Shown here one piece after another: positions 8,294 to 16,122 of a stretch of DNA of 64,000 nt; the first letter of the stretch is position 1, and each line of letters opens with the position of its first letter. The notes below the pieces were generated by a model that did not search any database, was not told where the DNA came from, and saw nothing but the letters and a program-made list of their open reading frames with translations. A program made the translations under genes and the position numbers. The stretch is from Sphingomonas sp. 28-66-16 (GTDB taxonomy: Bacteria; Pseudomonadota; Alphaproteobacteria; Sphingomonadales; Sphingomonadaceae), in assembly GCA_002281485.1 (NCBI GenBank), contig NCGF01000007.1:1-64000 (forward strand). Direction: 5' to 3'.

Positions 8294-9898
8294 TCAGCGT
8301 GTTGTTGCCGCGGTGATCGCTCGCAGGCTCGCCTCCAGCGCGGCGATCGCGATCAGATAGAGATCGCCGGCGTCTTCCGCGCCGGCCCGGCGCGCCTCCA
8401 GCAATCGGCGCGCGGCGCCCGGCCTGACGAAACCGGCGGCCGTCAACGCGCGCGCCTCGATCAGATCCTCGAGCACACCGCAATCGGCGAAGGCGCGGTC
8501 GAACAGCGGCGTGAAGCTTTCGGGGGAGGGGTCGCGTGCGATGCGTTCGTCGACCCCCTGCACTGCGAGCAGTTCGGCCAGCACGCGCCGATCGGCGCGC
8601 CATTCGAGCGGCAGGGCATGAGCATAGCCCGCCAGTTCGGGCGAAACCAGCGGATGAACCGGCCACAGGCCATGCCGGAGCATCTGCGCGGCGACCCCGG
8701 CGACGGCGTCCATCGCGCTCGGCTGGGCGAAATGCTGGAGTTGGCGGGCCGCCGCTTCGGAACGCGCCGCGCCGTCGACCAGCACGAGATCGGTGAACAG
8801 CTCGGCGCGCAGCCGCGCCGCGGCCGGATCCTCCACCGCAGCATTTTCTGGCGCATCGAGGCCATCCTCTGCCTCGTCGCGGTAGCGCGCGAACAGTTCG
8901 TCGCCGCCAAGGCCGGTCAAAAAGGTGCGGCAACCCTGCGCGACGGCCTCGCGATAGAGCCGGTCGAACGGCTCATATTGTAACTCCTCCCAGGGGGCGA
9001 AGGGCACGGACGGATCGGCGAGGCGCGCCGTCCAGTTCGGCATCTCGGCGGCAGCAAGCGGGGTATCGGCGGCGACGCGATCGATGGCGATCGCTTGCCG
9101 GCGCGCGGCCTGGGCTTCCCCGGCGGCGCCGGGCAGGATGATCCCGAAGCTGCGCACCTCATAGCCGAGAGCGGCTACCATGGTCGTGACTGCGGCCGAG
9201 TCCATCCCGCCGCTCAGCCCGCAGGCGATCGGCGCTGGCCCGGGTGGCAACGCCCGGTCGATCGTCTGCCGCAGCAACGCGCCAAAGCCCGCCGCCGGAT
9301 CGACATCGGCGCGCAGCACGCGCGGGTAATCGGGCGGATGCGCACCATAGGGGCGCACTCGCCACCCGGTGCCGCTAGTCCAGCGCGCGTCGTGACGCGC
9401 TGCCAGCCGCCAGAGATCGGCGAACAGCGTCTGTGGGCCGTAAGGCAGATCGAAGGTGCGGAGATAATGCGCGGCCAGTTCGACATCGAGCCGCGGCCGG
9501 ATCCAGCGATACAGCGCGACGGGGTCCCAATGCGCGCGCGCGCCGGTAGCATCGCCGGTCAGAAACAGCGGGACAGTCGCCCAGCGGCTCGACCGAAGCT
9601 CGATCGTGCCCCCCGATGCTTCTAGCCACAGCCAGTGGAGCGGCCAATTCTCGGTTTCGGCGCGGGCCTGAGCGACGAGGTCTTCATCGCCGTGCTGGAG
9701 ATATAGCGAACGTTCGTCGAGCGCGGCGGCCGGATGCTCGAGGATCGCAAGCGCGATATGATCGACGCCCGACGAGAAAGCGTCGACCGTCAGCATCGGA
9801 TGATCGAGCGGCACGATCGAGTCATCGCCCCGGACGAGCTTCCCGTCGGCACATTGCCAACTCCCCGTGCCCTTTGCCGTGAAGTGCAGCGCGAGCAC
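8294..9898 (-). CDS. Asparagine-synthetase-like ATP-dependent amide/isopeptide ligase
   Basis: A 534-residue protein of the asparagine synthetase B fold. The C-terminal ATP-pyrophosphatase domain has SGGMDS (about residues 229-234) and TGLGGDELFARY (about 328-339), the two signature motifs for adenylating a carboxylate. The N-terminal domain begins VLALHFTAKGTGSW and has no cysteine at position 2, so it cannot be a normal glutaminase. Lasso-peptide cyclases and some beta-lactam synthetases share this state and use an internal amine instead of ammonia. The start is probably the GTG at 9898, 22 bases after the stop of a small peptide gene; no good ribosome binding site is visible and an ATG at 10003 would overlap that gene by 83 bases. 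With the peptide gene it forms a two-gene unit. Acting on that peptide is inference. Confidence 0.75.
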   Translation of the reverse strand: MLALHFTAKGTGSWQCADGKLVRGDDSIVPLDHPMLTVDAFSSGVDHIALAILEHPAAALDERSLYLQHGDEDLVAQARAETENWPLHWLWLEASGGTIELRSSRWATVPLFLTGDATGARAHWDPVALYRWIRPRLDVELAAHYLRTFDLPYGPQTLFADLWRLAARHDARWTSGTGWRVRPYGAHPPDYPRVLRADVDPAAGFGALLRQTIDRALPPGPAPIACGLSGGMDSAAVTTMVAALGYEVRSFGIILPGAAGEAQAARRQAIAIDRVAADTPLAAAEMPNWTARLADPSVPFAPWEELQYEPFDRLYREAVAQGCRTFLTGLGGDELFARYRDEAEDGLDAPENAAVEDPAAARLRAELFTDLVLVDGAARSEAAARQLQHFAQPSAMDAVAGVAAQMLRHGLWPVHPLVSPELAGYAHALPLEWRADRRVLAELLAVQGVDERIARDPSPESFTPLFDRAFADCGVLEDLIEARALTAAGFVRPGAARRLLEARRAGAEDAGDLYLIAIAALEASLRAITAATTR

Positions 9899-9920
9899 GG
9901 GCGATCGAGTCGGCGCAGGG

Positions 9921-10121
9921 CTAGTTGTTGCGCTTCTGTTTGGCGTCGGCGGTATTGCCCTTCTTGTCGCGGCGATGCTCGCCCCAGATGGCGACGAGCG
10001 CATGGCCGAGCCGCGCGCGATGCAGTTCGGGCATGAAATCGCTCATTGGGTCGATCAGCGCGGCGGGCTGCTGGGCCGTCAAAACGCGCGTGGGGAGTGG
10101 TCTGCTAACGAGCTTGAGCAT
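9921..10121 (-). CDS. Small basic peptide of 66 residues, candidate substrate of the downstream ligase
   Basis: This short frame starts at an ATG at 10121 preceded by GGAGG with 5-base spacing, one of the best ribosome binding sites in the window, which argues for real translation. The product opens MLKLVSRPLPTRVLTAQQPA, has a central stretch MSDFMPELHRARLGHALVAI and ends in a strongly basic, hydrophilic tail (EHRRDKKGNTADAKQKRNN). It has no signal peptide and no known domain that I recognise. It lies 22 bases upstream of an asparagine-synthetase-like gene on the same strand, the arrangement of a RiPP precursor and its maturation enzyme. It does not show the Thr-x-Gly boundary and acidic ring residue at core position 7-9 of ordinary lasso precursors. 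A small accessory or DNA-binding protein is also possible. Confidence 0.55.
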   Translation of the reverse strand: MLKLVSRPLPTRVLTAQQPAALIDPMSDFMPELHRARLGHALVAIWGEHRRDKKGNTADAKQKRNN

Positions 10122-10511
10122 CGATGCCTCCATTGTTTGTCGGGGAGGAAATCGTGTCATGGCTTGTCCCTGCCGGCAACGTGAAGTCGAACGGAAACGG
10201 ATCATTGTACCGCTCAAGTGGTTGGACCAAAAATAACCACGCTGCCGGTGTCGTTCGGCTGTCCGAACGAAGGTGGCACTCCTTTGATACTCGCATGAAT
10301 TGGGCCGAAGCTGGTGCAATAGATCGCTGTACATTGGTCTATGTCAATCCGATCGACCTGGGTCTTGGCAGACATTCGTGCCAATTCCTTTGGCTGCGCC
10401 CCGGCGCTCCGGCACGATGCGCGAAAAAGTCTGCGCCGCGCGAAGGGTTTTTGCGGCTCATCCGTGATATCATTCGGGAGGCGCAAGCTGGGGCGGAGTG
10501 ACGGTAGCTTG
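10122..10511. promoter_or_regulatory. Divergent intergenic region between peptide gene and ECF sigma gene
   Basis: A 390 bp gap with lower GC than its neighbours. A perfect inverted repeat TCGTTCGG-CTGT-CCGAACGA lies at 10251-10270 (8-base arms, 4-base centre), without a T-tract, so it looks more like an operator than a terminator. A minus-strand -10 candidate TACAAT (complement of 10204-10209) sits about 80 bases before the peptide gene start; no strong -35 accompanies it. Open frames running through the gap (for example the extension of the sigma gene back to 10341) have unconvincing residue composition and were not taken as coding. Confidence 0.4.
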
Positions 10512-11105
10512 GTGGAGCAGGTCGGTATCGCCGGCGACGAGGCGGATGGCGATGCGGCGCTGATGGCGCGGATCGCGGCGCGCGATGCCGCCGCGTTCCG
10601 GTTGCTCGCCGATCGGCATGCGCTGGCGCTGCGCCGGATCGCTTACCGCATGCTCGGCGATGCGAGCGAGGCCGAGGACGTCGCGCAGGAAACGCTGGCG
10701 CGTCTGTGGCATCACGCCGCGCGCTGGCGCCCCGGCGCGTTCGGGGTGGCGGCGTGGCTCAACCGGATCGCGGTCAATCTGTGCCTTGATCGGCTGCGAC
10801 GGGCGCGGTTTCACGGCGGCGGGGAAATTCCAGACCGCCCCGACGAGACGCCGATCGCCGATGCGGCGATGCTCGTGGCGCAGGAGCGCGCGGCGGTGGT
10901 CGCGGCGGTCGCGGCGCTTCCCGATCGCCAGCGGGCGGCGATCGTGCTGACCTATTATGAGGATTTGTCGAACGCCATGGCCGCCGATGCGCTCCAGATG
11001 AACGTCAAGGCGTTCGAATCGCTGCTTCATCGCGCGCGGCTGGCGCTGCGGACGGCGCTGGCGGCCGCCGGCGTCGTCGGTCCCGCCGATGCGAGGGTGG
11101 CATGA
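10512..11105 (+). CDS. ECF-type RNA polymerase sigma factor
   Basis: A group IV sigma factor of about 197 residues. Region 2 is seen as AFRLLADRHALALRRIAYRM followed by GDASEAEDVAQETLARLW. Region 4 is seen as ALPDRQRAAIVLTYYEDLSN and the helix-turn-helix end VKAFESLLHRARLALR. Such factors recruit RNA polymerase to a small regulon, usually under control of a membrane anti-sigma factor. The start is uncertain: GTG at 10512 (or TTG at 10509) gives a normal-length product, with GGAG 13 or 10 bases upstream. The longer frame from 10341 adds 57 residues unlike sigma factors. The next gene overlaps by 4 bases (ATGA) and looks like its membrane partner. The target promoters are unknown. Confidence 0.9.
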   Translation: MEQVGIAGDEADGDAALMARIAARDAAAFRLLADRHALALRRIAYRMLGDASEAEDVAQETLARLWHHAARWRPGAFGVAAWLNRIAVNLCLDRLRRARFHGGGEIPDRPDETPIADAAMLVAQERAAVVAAVAALPDRQRAAIVLTYYEDLSNAMAADALQMNVKAFESLLHRARLALRTALAAAGVVGPADARVA

Positions 11106-11986
11106 CGGCGTCGCGCCCCTCCGAAATAGATGCCGCGATGGCGCGCGCGCTCGATCGCTTCGATGTGCCGTCGCCGAGCCCGGGCTTTCTCGATCGGGTG
11201 GCGCGCGTGCCGGTGGCCGGACCGGTCGCACCGGCAACGCGGGCGCGCCGGCTCGTCGATCGCGGTCGGCGCGGAGCGTGGGCGCGGCGGACGATGATCG
11301 GTGTGGTCGCGCTCGGTCTTGCCAGCGCGACCGCTGCGGCGACCGGCGTATTCGAATCGATCCGGGTGCGGTTGCCGGCGATCGCGACGATCCTTGCGCC
11401 GTCGCCCCCGCCGCCGGTCGCGGTCGCGGTCCACCATCCCGCTCGCAAGCGACCCAAGCCGGTCGCGCCGCCCCCCGCGCCGCCCTCCCCCGAAGCGATC
11501 GATCCCGAGCCATCGCCGATCGTCGCCGTCGATTTGCGGGCGCGCTGGCAGGCGCTGCCCGCTCCGGTCAAGGCGGTGCTGCGTGAGCGCGCGATGCGGC
11601 AGACGGTGACCCGCGTGCAGAATCGGCTCGCCGATCGCGGGATCGACGTACCGCGCCCGGTCATCCGGGCCGAGCTCGAGCGGCGTCAGGCGCTGAGGAT
11701 GGCGGACCGCCGCGAGGAACAGGCGCGTCGCGAGGCGCTCGGCCTGCCGCCGCCGCCCCCCACCCCCGAGCAACTGGCGCGGTGGGCACGTCAGCGTGCC
11801 CGGGCCGAGGCGATCGTTGCCGAAGGTCGTCAATTGGGGCTGCGGGTGCCGCCATGGCTCGAACGGTTTGCCGCGCCGCCGGCAATAGCCGTGCCGGGCG
11901 GTGATGACAGCCTGGCCGCGCGCGAACCGGCGGCTGCCAACGCGGCGGACCCGGCGTCGAAGTCAGCCGATCCGCCGCAGCGATGA
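11102..11986 (+). CDS. Single-pass membrane protein, probable anti-sigma factor
   Basis: A 294-residue protein translationally coupled to the ECF sigma gene by a 4-base overlap. The N-terminal cytoplasmic part has the motif ALDRFDVPSPSPGFLDRV, a short helical region like those at the start of many alphaproteobacterial anti-sigma proteins. One transmembrane segment lies at about residues 64-84. The rest would be periplasmic: a proline-rich spacer (about 98-140) and a charged helical region rich in Arg and Glu ending in a low-complexity Ala/Pro tail. Those parts resemble stress-sensing periplasmic domains only loosely. Anti-sigma function is inferred from position and topology; no zinc-binding motif (HxxxCxxC) is present. 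Confidence 0.65.
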   Translation: MTASRPSEIDAAMARALDRFDVPSPSPGFLDRVARVPVAGPVAPATRARRLVDRGRRGAWARRTMIGVVALGLASATAAATGVFESIRVRLPAIATILAPSPPPPVAVAVHHPARKRPKPVAPPPAPPSPEAIDPEPSPIVAVDLRARWQALPAPVKAVLRERAMRQTVTRVQNRLADRGIDVPRPVIRAELERRQALRMADRREEQARREALGLPPPPPTPEQLARWARQRARAEAIVAEGRQLGLRVPPWLERFAAPPAIAVPGGDDSLAAREPAAANAADPASKSADPPQR

Positions 11987-12118
11987 TCGGACCGCGCGGC
12001 GAAAGCCCGGTCCTGTAGAAATCGGTTCGCCGGCGCGAAGGGAAATCGGGGGCGCTGCGTTTGCGAACCAGGGACCGGGCGCCGCCGTCCCATTCCCCAG
12101 GCGTCGATCGGCTCCCGG

Positions 12119-12153
12119 GGGGCGATCCCGATCAAGAGGGATCGCCCCTTTTT
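12119..12153 (+). terminator. Rho-independent terminator after the sigma/anti-sigma pair
   Basis: GGGGCGATCCC (12119-12129) pairs perfectly with GGGATCGCCCC (12138-12148) across an 8-base loop and is followed by TTTTT (12149-12153). It lies 130 bases after the stop at 11986 and before rmuC, so it ends the sigma-factor transcript. The rest of the 11987-12229 gap shows no gene. Confidence 0.85.
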
Positions 12154-12229
12154 CGCCGTCGTCGGCCCGGGCGCGCAGCTTGCTCCGGCGGCGCGATGAC
12201 GCTAGGTTCGCGCTTCGTTCTGCTTCGGA

Positions 12230-13633
12230 GTGCCGATCATCCTCGATCTCCCAATCATCGTTCTCATCCTCGTCGCCGCGCTTGGGGGGCTGGCGATCGG
12301 CTGGTTTCTCGGTGGGCGCGGCGCCGCGCAGGCGCGCGCCGAGCGCGATTCCCGAACCGAGGAGTTCCGCCGCGCGATCACCGATCTCGCTGGCGCCGAG
12401 GAGCGCGCCAAGGCCGGCGCCGCGCTTGCCGCGACGCTCGATCAGGTCCGCGACGAGCGCGATGCGGCGCGCACCGAAATCGCGACGCTGCGCGCCGAGG
12501 CGGCCGGATTCGACGCGCGCATGGCCGAATTGCGCGATGCGCGCGACGCGATGGCGGCGCAGTTCGCCGAGGTGTCGAACAAGCTGTTGGTCGAGGCGCA
12601 GGAGACGTTTCTCAAGCGCGCCGATGAGCGCTTCCGTCAGTCGGAGGAAACCACCGGCCAAAACCTGCGCTCGATGCTCCAGCCGGTCAGCGATCGGTTG
12701 ACGCGCTACGAAGAGACGGTGACCAAGGTCGAGATCGATCGTGCAAGCGCCTTCGATCAGTTGAAAGGGCAACTCGAGGGGCTGCGGATCGGCCAGGAAA
12801 AGGTGAGCAGCGAGGCGGCCAAGCTGGTCAATTCGTTGCGCAACGCGCCCAAGTCGCGCGGCCGCTGGGGCGAGCAGCAGTTGAAAAACGTGCTCGAGAC
12901 ATGCGGGCTTTCCGAACATACCGATTTTCAGACCGAGGTCAGTGTCGCCGGTGGCGACGAGGGCGGGCGGCTGCGCCCCGATGCGATCGTCCGCGTGCCG
13001 GGAGGGCGCGCGCTGGTGATCGACGCCAAGGTATCGCTCAACGCGTATCAGGACGCGTTCGGCGCCGTCGACGAGGACGAGCGGCAAAAGGGGTTGGCGC
13101 TGCACGCGGCGTCGATGCGCGCGCACGTCAACGGGCTCGGCAACAAGGCCTATTGGAGCCAGTTTTCCGACGCGCCGGACTATGTCATCATGTTCGTGCC
13201 CGGCGAGCATTTCCTTGCGGCGGCGCTCGAGCATGATCCGACCTTGTGGGATTTTGCCTTCGACAAGCGCGTGCTGCTGGCGACGCCGACGAACCTGATC
13301 GCGATCGCCCGGACCGTCGCGGCGGTGTGGCGGCAGGAGAAGCTGGCAACGCAGGCCGCCGAGATCGGGCGGCTCGGCAAGGAACTCTATGATCGCCTCG
13401 CCAAGGTGGCCGACGATATGAACAAGGTCGGCAAGGGCCTCAACAGCGCTGTCGGCAATTTCAACGCCTTTGCCAATTCGTTCAACGGACGGCTGGTAGT
13501 GACCGGCAAGAAGTTTCGCGATCTCAACATCGAAGTCGGTGCGCGCGAGATCGAGGAAGTCGGCGCGGTCGAAGCGCTCGCGCGGGTCGATGATACGCCG
13601 CTGCTGTTCGACGAGCAGGCGTCGGGCGAATGA
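12230..13633 (+). CDS. rmuC: DNA recombination protein RmuC
   Basis: RmuC-family protein of 467 residues. In E. coli rmuC limits inversion at short inverted repeats, and the domain is related to restriction-type nucleases. An N-terminal membrane anchor (IILDLPIIVLILVAALGGLA) is followed by a long coiled coil rich in Ala, Glu and Arg (to about residue 120). The conserved RmuC domain then shows KSRGRWGEQQLKNVLETCGL, FQTEVSV, RPDAIVRVPGG and VIDAKVSLNAY, the last with the nuclease-like D-x-K. The start is a GTG at 12230 with a weak upstream GGAG; alternatives further in would remove the anchor. It stands alone between a terminator and a 318 bp gap. Confidence 0.93.
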   Translation: MPIILDLPIIVLILVAALGGLAIGWFLGGRGAAQARAERDSRTEEFRRAITDLAGAEERAKAGAALAATLDQVRDERDAARTEIATLRAEAAGFDARMAELRDARDAMAAQFAEVSNKLLVEAQETFLKRADERFRQSEETTGQNLRSMLQPVSDRLTRYEETVTKVEIDRASAFDQLKGQLEGLRIGQEKVSSEAAKLVNSLRNAPKSRGRWGEQQLKNVLETCGLSEHTDFQTEVSVAGGDEGGRLRPDAIVRVPGGRALVIDAKVSLNAYQDAFGAVDEDERQKGLALHAASMRAHVNGLGNKAYWSQFSDAPDYVIMFVPGEHFLAAALEHDPTLWDFAFDKRVLLATPTNLIAIARTVAAVWRQEKLATQAAEIGRLGKELYDRLAKVADDMNKVGKGLNSAVGNFNAFANSFNGRLVVTGKKFRDLNIEVGAREIEEVGAVEALARVDDTPLLFDEQASGE

Positions 13634-13951
13634 AGGCGACCGCCGTCGCGCGACGCGTCGCCGCTTCAGGCGGGCGGCCGATGCTGATTTGATCACCGAT
13701 GTTGGTCTGGGGACGTCGCCGTCCGGGCGCGCAACGGCGTCCCGATGCGCGCCGATGCGCCTGATCGACCTTGGTTCGGGCACAAACAATCCTCGAAATG
13801 GATTGAAATTTCAGGCTTTAGTTAGCGATTTGGTAGGTAACGGTCGGGCATGACGGTTATGTCGGATAATTGCTGGCATGGGCGGCGGTTTGCGGCCGCA
13901 TCGAAAGCTTCGCGATAACTCGACCGAGCGACCATGAGACCGGAAAGATAC
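13634..13951. other. Intergenic gap between rmuC and the PilZ gene
   Basis: 318 bp with no convincing coding region; the open frame crossing 13539-13853 is mostly rmuC in another frame. The 3' half is AT-richer and contains a 10-base palindrome TGAAATTTCA (13804-13813) and GATAAT near 13866, a possible -10. An inexact inverted repeat around 13710-13745 (GGGACG paired with CGTCCC) might act as a terminator for rmuC, but lacks a T-tract. Confidence 0.35.
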
Positions 13952-14614
13952 ATGTCCGATCACCCATTATTGCCCTTGATAGAAGATCACGACGATTCGA
14001 ACGGTCAGGGCGACCGGCGGACCGGCGCGCGTCATCTGTCGGTGATGCGGATCGTTCGCCTCGATATGCCGAGCGACCAGGGCCTTTGCCTGGTGCGCAA
14101 CATTTCTTCGGGTGGGCTGATGGCCCATGTCTACGACCGGCTCGACGTCGGGGATTCGGTGATCGCGCACTTCAAATCGGGTTTTTCGCCGAGCGGGAAG
14201 GTGGTGTGGCGGCGCGATGCCTTTGCCGGTGTGCAGTTCGACCATCCAATCGATGTCGCCCAGATTCTGGGGGGCGACGATCATTCGACAGACGGCCAGA
14301 CCGCCCGCGCCCCGCGGGTCCCGATCGACGTCGCCGCGCGCGTGCGGATCGGTGCGCTCTACCGGGCGGTCAAGCTGGTCGATATCTCGCTGCGGGGCTG
14401 CAAAATCGAGACCGATCACCCGCTCGTCGCTCGCCAGCAGATCGTCACGACGTTCACCGGGCTGCCGGCAATCGCCGGCACGGTGCGGTGGACGCATGAC
14501 GATCTGGCAGGGATCGCCTTTGATCGTGCAATTGCTTTCGATGTGCTGGCGCGCTGGCTCGCCGATCTCAACGCGGCGCGGTCCCCCGACGGACCCGAAC
14601 GGCTGCGCGCCTAG
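13952..14614 (+). CDS. Tandem PilZ-domain protein (probable c-di-GMP receptor)
   Basis: A 220-residue soluble protein with two PilZ-like domains. The first has RTGAR (residues 23-27, matching RxxxR) and NISSGG (50-55, matching (D/N)xSxxG), the two c-di-GMP-contacting motifs. The second has DISLRG (144-149), but its upstream arginines are spaced RAPR rather than RxxxR, so it may bind poorly or serve for dimer contacts. Both end with a VVWRRDAFAGVQF / VRWTHDDLAGIAF strand, showing the internal duplication. The ATG at 13952 has GGAAAG 5 bases upstream; an ATG at 13934 is the alternative. It carries no output domain, so the partner is unknown. Its stop shares the bases CTAG (14611-14614) with the stop of the convergent methyltransferase gene. 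Confidence 0.85.
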   Translation: MSDHPLLPLIEDHDDSNGQGDRRTGARHLSVMRIVRLDMPSDQGLCLVRNISSGGLMAHVYDRLDVGDSVIAHFKSGFSPSGKVVWRRDAFAGVQFDHPIDVAQILGGDDHSTDGQTARAPRVPIDVAARVRIGALYRAVKLVDISLRGCKIETDHPLVARQQIVTTFTGLPAIAGTVRWTHDDLAGIAFDRAIAFDVLARWLADLNAARSPDGPERLRA

Positions 14615-15423
14615 CGCTGCGCCGTCTCCGTCTGCTGGGCGAGCACTTCATAGGCCATCACGGCGGTGGCGATCGCGGCATTGAGGCTGTCGGCCTTGCC
14701 GAGCATCGGAATCTTGACGCGGACATCGCATTCGGCGGCATAGTCGGGCGGCATCCCCTGCGCCTCGTTGCCGGTGAGCAGGAAGGTCGGGCGCGGATAG
14801 GTCGCCTGGCGATAGCCGGTTGTCGTGTCGAGGCTCAGCCCGACGAGCTGACCCGGGCCGGCGCGCAGCCAGGCGAGGAAGTCGTCCCACTGAGTCTGAA
14901 CGATCGGCACAGTGAACAACGCCCCCATGCTCGCGCGGACGGCTTCGATCGAAAAGGGGTCGACGCACTCGCCGATCAGGATCAGCCCGCCTGCGCCGAC
15001 CCCGTCGCCGGTCCGCAGGATCGTGCCGAGATTGCCCGGATCGCGCAGGCGCTCGGCGACCAGCCAGATGCCCGCCGTGCCCCGATCGAGCGAATCGAGC
15101 GGGCGGGTGAACTCGGCGAAGACGCCGACCACCGCCTGCGGATTGTCCTTACCCGACAATTTGGCGAGGATGTCGGGCGTCGTCTCGACCGCCTCGCCGC
15201 CGGCGGCTTCGACCGCCGCCACGAGCCTTATGACGAGCGGATGCGCGGCGCTGTCACGCGCGTAGAACAACCATTGCGGTACGCGCCCGCCATCAAGCGC
15301 TTCGGTCAGGATGCGGAGCCCCTCGGCGAGAAACAACCCCTCCTCGCGCCGGTGGCGCTTCTCGCGCAATTGCCGCACCCGCTTGATCAGCGGATTGGAA
15401 TAAGCGGTGATCTCGCGCGGCAT
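14611..15423 (-). CDS. TrmH/SpoU-family RNA 2'-O-methyltransferase
   Basis: SPOUT-class methyltransferase of 270 residues that would methylate a ribose in rRNA or tRNA with S-adenosylmethionine. The N-terminal substrate-binding domain begins ITAYSNPLIKRVRQLREKRH and has LFLAEGLRIL. The trefoil-knot catalytic domain shows all three motifs: ERLRDPGNLGTILRTGDGVG, FLLTGNEAQGM and KIPMLGKADSLNAAIATAVM. RlmB-like and TsnR-like proteins share these features, so the exact target is open. The ATG at 15423 is 7 bases after the HPr stop with GAAGAG upstream, making it the last gene of the HPr/EIIA/RapZ/HprK run. The stops of this gene and the PilZ gene overlap within one CTAG. Confidence 0.9.
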   Translation of the reverse strand: MPREITAYSNPLIKRVRQLREKRHRREEGLFLAEGLRILTEALDGGRVPQWLFYARDSAAHPLVIRLVAAVEAAGGEAVETTPDILAKLSGKDNPQAVVGVFAEFTRPLDSLDRGTAGIWLVAERLRDPGNLGTILRTGDGVGAGGLILIGECVDPFSIEAVRASMGALFTVPIVQTQWDDFLAWLRAGPGQLVGLSLDTTTGYRQATYPRPTFLLTGNEAQGMPPDYAAECDVRVKIPMLGKADSLNAAIATAVMAYEVLAQQTETAQR

Positions 15424-15430
15424 CGGCTGG

Positions 15431-15703
15431 TTACTCTTCGCCGAACTTTGCCTCGACAAGCTCGGCGAGCGCGTTGACGGCCGCCTCGGCGCCGTCGCCC
15501 TGCGCGCTGATCGTGATGATATCGCCCATCGCGGCGCCGAGCATCATCAGCCCCATGATCGACGTGCCCGTCACCGGCGACCCGTCCTTGACGACCGCCA
15601 CCTCGACCGGCTGGGTCGAGGCGAGGGTGACGAACTTGGCGCTCGCGCGTGCGTGAAGCCCGCGACGATTGGTAATCGTGACGGTGCGGCTGATTTTGGT
15701 CAC
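15431..15703 (-). CDS. ptsH: Phosphocarrier protein HPr
   Basis: HPr of 90 residues. The active-site histidine is in RRGLHARASAK (His16, equivalent to His15 of other HPrs) and the regulatory serine in GTSIMGLMMLGA (Ser46 equivalent), the target of HPr kinase. It relays phosphate from enzyme I to the EIIA encoded immediately upstream. No sugar permease is in the window, so this looks like the regulatory PTS of alphaproteobacteria rather than a sugar uptake system. The start is a GTG overlapping the EIIA stop by 4 bases (GTGA). Enzyme I is not encoded here. Confidence 0.95.
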   Translation of the reverse strand: MTKISRTVTITNRRGLHARASAKFVTLASTQPVEVAVVKDGSPVTGTSIMGLMMLGAAMGDIITISAQGDGAEAAVNALAELVEAKFGEE

Positions 15704-16107
15704 GCGGCGGCTTCACCCAGCACTTCGGAGGCGACCGAGATATATTTCCGACCTGCCTCGCGCGCGGCCGCCACCGCCGCCGTCACCGTCATCGCCTTGC
15801 GCGCGCCCTCGAGGCGGATCAGCATCGGCAGGTTGATTCCGGCAATCACTTCGACCCGGCCCGGCTCCATGAGCGATATCGCCAGATTGGAAGGGGTGCC
15901 GCCGAACAGATCGGTCAGCACGATCACGCCGCTGCCCGTTTCCACCTCGGTGATCGCGGTGGCGATATCGGCACGGCGCCCTTCCATGTCGTCCTCGGGG
16001 CCGATTGAAATCGTCGCGACGTGCGATTGCTTGCCGACGACATGCTCCATGGCCGTCACGAATTCTTCGGCCAGGCGGCCATGCGTTACCAGCACCAGCC
16101 CGATCAT
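15700..16107 (-). CDS. PTS EIIA component, mannose/fructose (EIIA-Man) type
   Basis: A 135-residue stand-alone EIIA of the mannose family. The N-terminal strand MIGLVLVTHGRLAEEF has the phosphorylated histidine (His9), and LTDLFGGTPSNLAISLM is the conserved signature around the second active-site loop. Normally such a domain is fused to EIIB and works with a membrane EIIC/EIID pair, none of which is near. In alphaproteobacteria the orphan EIIA serves regulation, accepting phosphate from HPr. It is flanked by HPr (4-base overlap downstream) and RapZ (15-base gap upstream), which supports that role. Confidence 0.93.
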   Translation of the reverse strand: MIGLVLVTHGRLAEEFVTAMEHVVGKQSHVATISIGPEDDMEGRRADIATAITEVETGSGVIVLTDLFGGTPSNLAISLMEPGRVEVIAGINLPMLIRLEGARKAMTVTAAVAAAREAGRKYISVASEVLGEAAA

Positions 16108-16122
16108 CTGCGCCCGATCACT

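Noticed and set aside
9921-10121. Calling the 66-residue peptide a lasso-peptide precursor.
   Set aside because: There is no penultimate-Thr leader with a Gly core start and acidic residue at 7-9, and no adjacent B1/B2 genes. It is kept as an unassigned candidate substrate.
10341-10511. N-terminal extension of the ECF sigma factor back to an ATG at 10341.
   Set aside because: The 57 extra residues do not resemble sigma factor sequence and would fill the divergent promoter region; a GTG at 10512 gives normal length.
11963-13789. Long antisense frame over rmuC.
   Set aside because: RmuC has all family motifs; the antisense frame has none and crosses the terminator at 12119-12153.
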